From Fimbriimonadales bacterium (GTDB taxonomy: Bacteria > Armatimonadota > Fimbriimonadia > Fimbriimonadales > GBS-DC): 64,000 nt of DNA. The DNA lies in NCBI GenBank assembly GCA_025061985.1, contig JANXAW010000030.1:30172-94171 (forward strand), in the 5' to 3' direction. The translations under genes were made by a program, and so were the position numbers. The stretch's first letter is position 1. Every line of letters begins with the position of its first letter. Under the pieces are notes generated by a model. It searched no databases. It was not told where the DNA came from and was given only the letters and a program-made list of their open reading frames with translations. Of this stretch, positions 57,977 to 64,000 are shown in pieces.

Positions 57977-60900
57977 CGTCGGTTGGCGTGTTGCTCAACT
58001 CCTGCTGGTGATAGTGCCCGCTACAATCATCGGGCTATCGGGGGTGATGTACCTCTGGCAGGTCAAGCTCGCCCTTGAGGAGAGTTTGCCCCCTGCCCTA
58101 CGTGCCTATGTGCGGCGCCAAGCCAAGCTGGATGTGCGTGTGCAGCGGGTGCGCCTCTATTGGGGCGGCGCTGTGCTTACCGAAACCGAAGTGCGTACCA
58201 TAGATGGCGCACTGCTGATGCGCGCCCGCGCCATAGAGGCGCGACTGCCTACTGCAAACGCTCCTCTTACCGTAGAGTTGTATCGCCCTGAGGTGTGGAT
58301 TGCGCGTGACCGTCGAGGACAGTGGAACATCGAGCCGCTGCTGCGCCAACCGCGCCCGCCTGAACCCGTGCCGCTGACCCTTCGCGTGCTGGCGCAACAC
58401 GGCACTTTGCGCTATGAAGACCTGTTCCCCCAAACGCCTGTGCGTGCGACGATATCGGTGGACGAGCTTACTTACAGCCAGCCTTCGGTAGGTGCCTATC
58501 TTCGGGCGCGTGGCACAAGCGCAACGCTTGGCACGCTCCAGTTGGACGCGCTTACTGACGGCAAGCGCTGGCTCGCAGAGCTGCACGCGCGCTCGGTAGA
58601 TGGCACTGTGCTCAAGCCCTATCTGCCCCGCCTGCCGATTGACCTTCGGCAAGCTAAGGGGGATGTGGCGCTCCAGCTCGTGTACGAACCCCAACAGCCG
58701 CTGAAGGTGCAGGGCGTTGCGCGTGGCGTCGCCCGTCAGTTCACTTTTCGCAACAAATCCCTGCCCTGGCACGAGGCGCGGTTTCTGCTCACATTCACCG
58801 AGGTGGGGCTAAGCGGAGAGGCACGCACGCCCGACGGCACTGCCCAAGCCCATCTACAGCTGGACTGGAGCCAGTCGCCTATCCGCTTCAACGGGCAAGT
58901 GCGGGCGTTGGGAGAAGCTACCGCACTGTGGCGCCTTTTCAGTACTGAGAAGCCTTCAGTAGACGGCAAGTACACCCTCAACGCGCGTGTGGCAGGCACG
59001 CCCGACGCCTTTCAAGCCGTTGGCGAGGCGACCCTGGAGCGCGTGCGTACGCCGCAGGGAATGCTCCATCGCGTGCGTAGCCCGTTTGTGTTTGCGCAGG
59101 GGCAGCTGTACCTACCCGCGCTCCAAGCCGAATACGCAGGGCGAACCCTACGCGGCAGGCTTTGGCTGGATACGCGCCCCAAGACCCCGCAAGTGCGCCT
59201 TTTCGCCAGTGCGCGGCGGCTGCCGCTGCAACGCATCCTCGCATTGCAGGAGACCGATGTGCGGGGTGAAGCAGATATCGCCCTCATCGCATACGGCGCA
59301 CTGAATGACCTACGCTTGGAAGCGAACCTGCTTGCCGATGCGCTTACTTACAATCAGCACTCGCTGGGCGGCGTGCGAGCGCGCGTGCGCTATTATCGCG
59401 ACGCTCTAGAAGTGCCCCTCATTGCGATTCAGGGCGCTGTTGGCGCAATTCAGGTGTCGGGCGTGGTGGAGCGCCCCTTCGCCGACAATCCGCGCTTTGA
59501 CCTCACTGTCGACGCCGACGAGTTAGACCTCAACTTGCTGGCAACGCTGCTTGGCTACACAGAGGGCGCGCTTGCTCACGACGAAGCGGGTAAGCCGTTG
59601 CGCTTGGACGGCATTGGCTACCTCACGGCAGCCTTGCGGGGCACGCGCCAGTCGCCCCAAGCGATTGTGGAAGCTGTTGTGTTCGACGGGCGATTGGGCG
59701 ATATCGGCGCGGAAGTCATCATCGCCAACCTGAACTTGGTGGGGCGCGAGCTGCGGATTGCGGAACTGCAGATTCTGCGCCGTGCGGCGCAGCTGATTGC
59801 CTCAGGCGTGGTGCAACTGCCCGAACGCGCAGACCAACCGCCCCAGTTTCGTCTGCAAGGCAACCTGTATGAGTTAGACCTCGCCACGATTCCCGACTGG
59901 CTCAGGCGCGAGTTGCTGATTGCGGGCGTTGCCTCAGGGGCGTTTGAGGCAGTGGGCGCGCCGCGGCGGTTTACCGTGAACGCGCAGCTGAATGCCGAGA
60001 CGCTTCAGTTTGACCAAACCCTGATGCGCGAGGGGCGCGTGGCGCTGATTGCCCGCTATCAAGAGGGCGATGTGCAGGTGGAAGTGCTCTCCGCGCAGGC
60101 GCAAGTGGCAGGTGGGCAGCTGCAGGTGCAAGGGAGCTGGCATTCCGATGGTGCGTTCGCGCTAAAATGGCAGCTGCGCGACGCAGCGTTGGAGGCATTT
60201 GCGCCTTACCTGCCCGTAGAGTATCGCCTCACAGGGCAGGCGACGCTGACGGGCACGGCTACGGGCACGCTTCAAGCCCCTACCCTCACCGCGCAACTCG
60301 TTGCTGAGCAGCTGCGGCTCAACGGCGTGCCGATTGGCACGTTGGAAGCGCACGCGCAGTACACCTCTCCTGAGCCAACGGCTCCCTCTGTAAGTGCAGA
60401 TGCCTCTGCGACGCCTACTAGGAATGGCATTTTGGAGGGCACCTTTACCTTGCGCACGCCCGATGGCGTCATCCGTTGCCCCAAGTTCGCCTATGACCTT
60501 GCGCAAAATGTGGTGCAACTGACCGCCGAGACCGAACCATTGCCCGTAGAGTGGCTGCGTCAGGTGGCGAATGCGGTTCCGAACCTCGTGCCTCCTGCAG
60601 TTGCCGAGCGGTTGGAGACTCTGCAAGGTAGGGCGCAGGCGCAGCTGCGCTTGGAAGGTGCGCTGGAGCAGCCGATCGCAACGCTGGTGCTGAACGCCGA
60701 CGCGATTCAGTGGCGTGCGCAGCCGCTGGGCACGCTTAGCCTACAAGCCGCGTGGCAAGGCACTGCAGATATCGCCGACCTTGCCGAAGCGTCTCCGTTG
60801 GAGCGTGCCCTTGCTATTGTGCGCCGCTGGCGCACCCAACAGGCGACGCTCAGTGAACTGCGCTGGCAAGCCGAAAATGCACGCCTGAAGGCGCGCCTTA

Positions 60901-62597
60901 GCTACACGCCCGATGCGCTCCGCGCTGACGTGGAAATCGCCCAACTACCTCTGCGCTGGGCACGGCTCTGGGACCCCAGCTTGCCCGAACTGGATGGGCA
61001 ACTTGACCTCAGTCTTATCGGAACAGGCAACCCCGAATCGCCTGAACTCACGCTCAGCGCCACCCTAAGCAACTTTAAGTACGGCGACTACACGATTGAC
61101 CAAATCCTGTTCAGCCAAGTGGAGTGGCGCGAGGGCGTCATTCAAACCGACGACGCGCTAATACGAGTGGGGGATTACCAAGCGCGCCTGTCAGGGCGTG
61201 TGCCATTTCACTGGTCACCATTCGGCGTGCCCGACGATGAACCGATTCAGGTGCAGGTGCGCGTGCGTGAGCAGCCGCTGATGCTACTGGGGTTGTTTGC
61301 GCCAATAGATACCGAGCGCACGCGCGGCACGATTGACGCGCAGCTGGAGATTGCGGGCACACTATCTGCCCCGCAGCCACGCGGGCAGCTGCAGATAAAA
61401 GGCGACACGCTGGCACTGCCTGACTTGCGCACTGCGCTTGAAGACCTCACTGTAGCCGTTGAGTTTGACGGCGAGCGGGCACGCATCATGCAGGCGCAGG
61501 CACGTTCCTCTGAAGGGGGCACAGTGCGGCTGGAGGGGGGCATTCTGTTCACAGGGGAACAGCCCACGGCAGCGCTCCAGCTTGTGGCAGATGGCTTCAC
61601 CGCTGTTGAGCCAAAGCTCCCTGTGTTGGGCACGGGCGCACGAGCAGTGATTTCGGGCAGAGCGAGCATCACGGGCACTCTACGCCAGCCAACTGTGCAA
61701 GGCGCGTTTACGGTTCAGCAAGGCTTTCTGTATCTGCCTGCAGAGCTTGCCCCAAGTGAAGCTCGCGCGGCGTTCCCCATAGACCCGCGCTTTGAGATAA
61801 GCGTTCAGCTACGCGACGACAGCGTCTTCCGCAACCCGAATATCGATGCGCGGTTGGAAGGCACCTTGCAGATTGGTGGCTCGCTCAGCGAGCCTACACT
61901 ACTTGGCGAGTTCAACATCCGCACTGGCGCGCTAAACCTGCCTACGGCACGCCTGCGAATCGAGCCAGATAGCGTCGCCCGCTTTACCTACCCTGCTGCC
62001 AACGCTGCAGGCGAGACTATCGCGCGTGTAGAGCTGGATGCTCGCGCCACCACCAGCCTCGTCGCTCCCGACCTCACAGGCGAGCCGACTCGCTACCGAA
62101 TCGAACTCAGCGTTCGCGGGACTTTGGATGACCCTAAGCGATTGCAGCTTACCGCACACTCTGAGCCACCAGGTTTGTCCGAGCAGACCATTTTGACCCT
62201 GCTGGGGCGCGGGCAGGCGTTGACCGCCCTCGCACGGGGGGCAGACCCTGCCCAAGTGCTCCGCGAGCAACTCAGCGAGATTTTCACGGCGCACGTGTTG
62301 CCCGAACTGCTTGCGCCTTTAGAGGCAGGAATTGCCGAAGCGCTCGGCTTGGAACTGTTTACTGTAGACTACACGGGCTTGCGCCCCACCAGCGTGTACC
62401 TTGTGAAGAGCCTGTTCAACGGCTTTGGCATCACCTACCGTCGCGGGATTGGCATTGCCGAGGACGAATACCAAGTGCGCCTGTTTTACCGTTTGCCGTT
62501 GCGCAATCGGCTGTTGCAACGCTTGCGCGTGGGCTTTGGGTTTGACCATACGCAAACGCGGTTTTTCTTCATCGAGGGTAGCCTACTGTTCCGCTGA
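57957..62597 (+). CDS. Very large TamB/DUF490-like translocation and assembly protein
   Basis: 1546 aa, N-terminal TM anchor, long repetitive beta-strand region, C-terminal SEQTILTLLGRG...LEAGIAEALGLELFTVDYTG...LYYRLPLRNRLLQRLRVGFGFD-type TamB end; GTG start overlaps lipA. Confidence 0.88.
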   Translation: MRWRARSVGWRVAQLLLVIVPATIIGLSGVMYLWQVKLALEESLPPALRAYVRRQAKLDVRVQRVRLYWGGAVLTETEVRTIDGALLMRARAIEARLPTANAPLTVELYRPEVWIARDRRGQWNIEPLLRQPRPPEPVPLTLRVLAQHGTLRYEDLFPQTPVRATISVDELTYSQPSVGAYLRARGTSATLGTLQLDALTDGKRWLAELHARSVDGTVLKPYLPRLPIDLRQAKGDVALQLVYEPQQPLKVQGVARGVARQFTFRNKSLPWHEARFLLTFTEVGLSGEARTPDGTAQAHLQLDWSQSPIRFNGQVRALGEATALWRLFSTEKPSVDGKYTLNARVAGTPDAFQAVGEATLERVRTPQGMLHRVRSPFVFAQGQLYLPALQAEYAGRTLRGRLWLDTRPKTPQVRLFASARRLPLQRILALQETDVRGEADIALIAYGALNDLRLEANLLADALTYNQHSLGGVRARVRYYRDALEVPLIAIQGAVGAIQVSGVVERPFADNPRFDLTVDADELDLNLLATLLGYTEGALAHDEAGKPLRLDGIGYLTAALRGTRQSPQAIVEAVVFDGRLGDIGAEVIIANLNLVGRELRIAELQILRRAAQLIASGVVQLPERADQPPQFRLQGNLYELDLATIPDWLRRELLIAGVASGAFEAVGAPRRFTVNAQLNAETLQFDQTLMREGRVALIARYQEGDVQVEVLSAQAQVAGGQLQVQGSWHSDGAFALKWQLRDAALEAFAPYLPVEYRLTGQATLTGTATGTLQAPTLTAQLVAEQLRLNGVPIGTLEAHAQYTSPEPTAPSVSADASATPTRNGILEGTFTLRTPDGVIRCPKFAYDLAQNVVQLTAETEPLPVEWLRQVANAVPNLVPPAVAERLETLQGRAQAQLRLEGALEQPIATLVLNADAIQWRAQPLGTLSLQAAWQGTADIADLAEASPLERALAIVRRWRTQQATLSELRWQAENARLKARLSYTPDALRADVEIAQLPLRWARLWDPSLPELDGQLDLSLIGTGNPESPELTLSATLSNFKYGDYTIDQILFSQVEWREGVIQTDDALIRVGDYQARLSGRVPFHWSPFGVPDDEPIQVQVRVREQPLMLLGLFAPIDTERTRGTIDAQLEIAGTLSAPQPRGQLQIKGDTLALPDLRTALEDLTVAVEFDGERARIMQAQARSSEGGTVRLEGGILFTGEQPTAALQLVADGFTAVEPKLPVLGTGARAVISGRASITGTLRQPTVQGAFTVQQGFLYLPAELAPSEARAAFPIDPRFEISVQLRDDSVFRNPNIDARLEGTLQIGGSLSEPTLLGEFNIRTGALNLPTARLRIEPDSVARFTYPAANAAGETIARVELDARATTSLVAPDLTGEPTRYRIELSVRGTLDDPKRLQLTAHSEPPGLSEQTILTLLGRGQALTALARGADPAQVLREQLSEIFTAHVLPELLAPLEAGIAEALGLELFTVDYTGLRPTSVYLVKSLFNGFGITYRRGIGIAEDEYQVRLFYRLPLRNRLLQRLRVGFGFDHTQTRFFFIEGSLLFR

Positions 62598-62707
62598 GGG
62601 AGCGACTTCCGCCTTCAAACTGCGACCAGCCAGCCTCGCAAGTGCCCCATCCACTCGTGCAACGCAAACGTAACTATGCCAGTAGGTTTAAGGTATATCT
62701 TGCCCTG

Positions 62708-63454
62708 ATGGACGCCCAGGTTGTGCTGATTGCGTTGGGGATTTTGGTGTTGGCGTTCTTTTCGGGGATGTTGGGGTTCGGTGTGGCGTTGGCGTCTGTG
62801 CCCTACCTCAGCCTGTTCTATGCAGACTTGGCGCGTGAAGTGCAGCCGATGAGCATCGCGTTAGGGGGTATCACGGCGCTGCTCGCTGCGATTGGCTTCG
62901 CACGGTATGGCTATATGGAGTGGCGCTACGCGTGGCGAATGGCGGTGATTGCCGCGCTTACCGCGCCTGCAGGGGTGTGGCTGGCGCATCGGGTTGCCCC
63001 CGCTTTGCTGTGGGTGCTGTACTTTGTCAGTGTGAGCTACCTGCTCTACCGAATGGTGCATCCGCGCTTTCTGGAAGCGAAGCGTGAGGCGTCGCTGGGG
63101 TGGGCGTTAGCGCTCACGGTGCCGATTACAGTGTACAGCACGATGTTGGGCGTAGGCGTAGGCTTCCTGCTCGTGCCCACGCTGATTGCGTTGGGAATGG
63201 AGCCGAAGCGTGCAGCCGGCAGCAACGCCTTGGTAGTGTTCGCGCAGTCGGCAACCGCGTTCGTAGCGCACCTTCCCACAGCGCGTCTGGACTCTGTGGC
63301 GCTTGCGGCGGCGCTGGCGACGGGGGCGCTCGGGGCGTATCTGGGCGCGCGCTTTACCAGTTTGCGCTTAGGCGGCAAGCAAGTGCGCTGGACTTTTGCC
63401 CTACTAATGGGTGCGATGATGCTCTACAAGGCGTGGACGCTGGTGTGGGGGTGA
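62708..63454 (+). CDS. TauE/SafE-family sulfite exporter-like permease
   Basis: VVLIALGILVLAFFSGMLGFGVALASVPYLSLFYADLAREVQPMSIALGG...; polytopic, two-halved. Confidence 0.85.
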   Translation: MDAQVVLIALGILVLAFFSGMLGFGVALASVPYLSLFYADLAREVQPMSIALGGITALLAAIGFARYGYMEWRYAWRMAVIAALTAPAGVWLAHRVAPALLWVLYFVSVSYLLYRMVHPRFLEAKREASLGWALALTVPITVYSTMLGVGVGFLLVPTLIALGMEPKRAAGSNALVVFAQSATAFVAHLPTARLDSVALAAALATGALGAYLGARFTSLRLGGKQVRWTFALLMGAMMLYKAWTLVWG

Positions 63455-63475
63455 GCAGGTACAATTCCCCTCGCT

Positions 63476-63655
63476 ATGCCTGACTTTGATGTCGTCGTGG
63501 TGGGGTCGGGGCACGCAGGGTGCGAGGCAGCATTAGCAGCCGCGCGGATGGGCTGTCGCACGGCTGTCATCACGCTCAACCTCCAGCGCACCGCCCATAT
63601 GCCCTGCAACTGCTCCATCAGTGGTTTCGCTAAGATGCATCCCATGCACGAATAG
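63476..63655 (+). pseudogene. mnmG: MnmG/GidA N-terminal fragment (about 60 aa)
   Basis: [59 protein letters not shown]: canonical GidA N terminus degenerating just after the MPCN...G.AK.H motif, then stop. Confidence 0.8.
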
Positions 63656-64000
63656 GCAAACCTCGCGTCGCTGGTAAGGCTGCCACAAGCAAAGTGAACG
63701 AGATGGCATTCCCCCACTTTCACCCAAAACGGCAGAGACAGCCCACCGCCATTCCAACCCAAGCGATTAGTAGCAGTTTCTGCTGCACACCTCAGATGGA
63801 CACGGAACATCGGTGAACAAGCTCCACCTGTCGCGGACTGCGCTTTCCGTGCCATCCGCGGGGTCAATGCAGGGACGCAGATACGTGCGTGCACGCTGTA
63901 CCGAGCCATCAATCCGCGCACGAAGCGTCAACCCCTGACAACAGGTCTCGGCGCACGGGGGAATATCGTTGCGACAAGTGGGTAGACAATCCCCGTGCAA

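Noticed and set aside
57971-57988. gtagcgtcggttggcg at the lipA stop resembling the GTAGCGTYGGCG repeat
   Set aside because: Only about 14 nt match and the sequence is needed for the start of the TamB-like protein. Could be chance.
63424-63921. 165-aa minus ORF across the mnmG remnant
   Set aside because: Overlaps tauE 3' end and the mnmG fragment antisense; composition looks non-coding.
1-64000. CRISPR arrays, rRNA operon, intact transposase or integrase
   Set aside because: Looked for regularly spaced direct repeats, rRNA signatures and DDE/tyrosine-recombinase motifs; none seen by eye.

Overview
This 64 kb window is chromosomal DNA from a GC-rich bacterium. The dockerin-tailed secreted proteins, a SigH-type sigma factor alongside diderm envelope genes (TamB-like, Wzi-like, KpsF, CapD-like), and the dispersed hairpin repeats suggest an Armatimonadota/Fimbriimonadales-like lineage; this taxonomy is inferred, not proven. 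Most of the window is densely packed housekeeping and envelope genes: RNase PH, MetG, ArgS, TrpS, Dxr, LipA, citrate synthase, PDH E1-beta and E2, DsbD, KpsF, SigH, Ycf46-like AAA ATPase, an M16 peptidase, an M28 peptidase, a VPS10/BNR-repeat protein and a 1.5-kaa TamB-like protein. There are four tRNA genes (Ser-GGA, Ser-TGA, Val-CAC, Leu-GAG). I found no CRISPR array, rRNA or intact transposase. The most unusual features are: (i) several genes reduced to N-terminal or N+C-terminal remnants: a type ISP-like restriction-modification scar, a metallo-beta-lactamase/rhodanese fusion with its core deleted inside a sulfide-oxidation operon, a uvrA cut after about 240 aa, and an mnmG/gidA cut after about 60 aa; (ii) a toxin-antitoxin pair with an intact antitoxin and a toxin carrying a single in-frame TAA; (iii) a recurring GGTANNMT box 7-15 nt upstream of many start codons, suggesting widespread leaderless transcription; (iv) a small phage-like gene cassette next to a PDH operon that lacks an adjacent E1-alpha gene; (v) several families of dispersed hairpin repeats, one of which has a gene's stop codon in its loop. 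No searches or computations were run. All family calls come from reading the translations.
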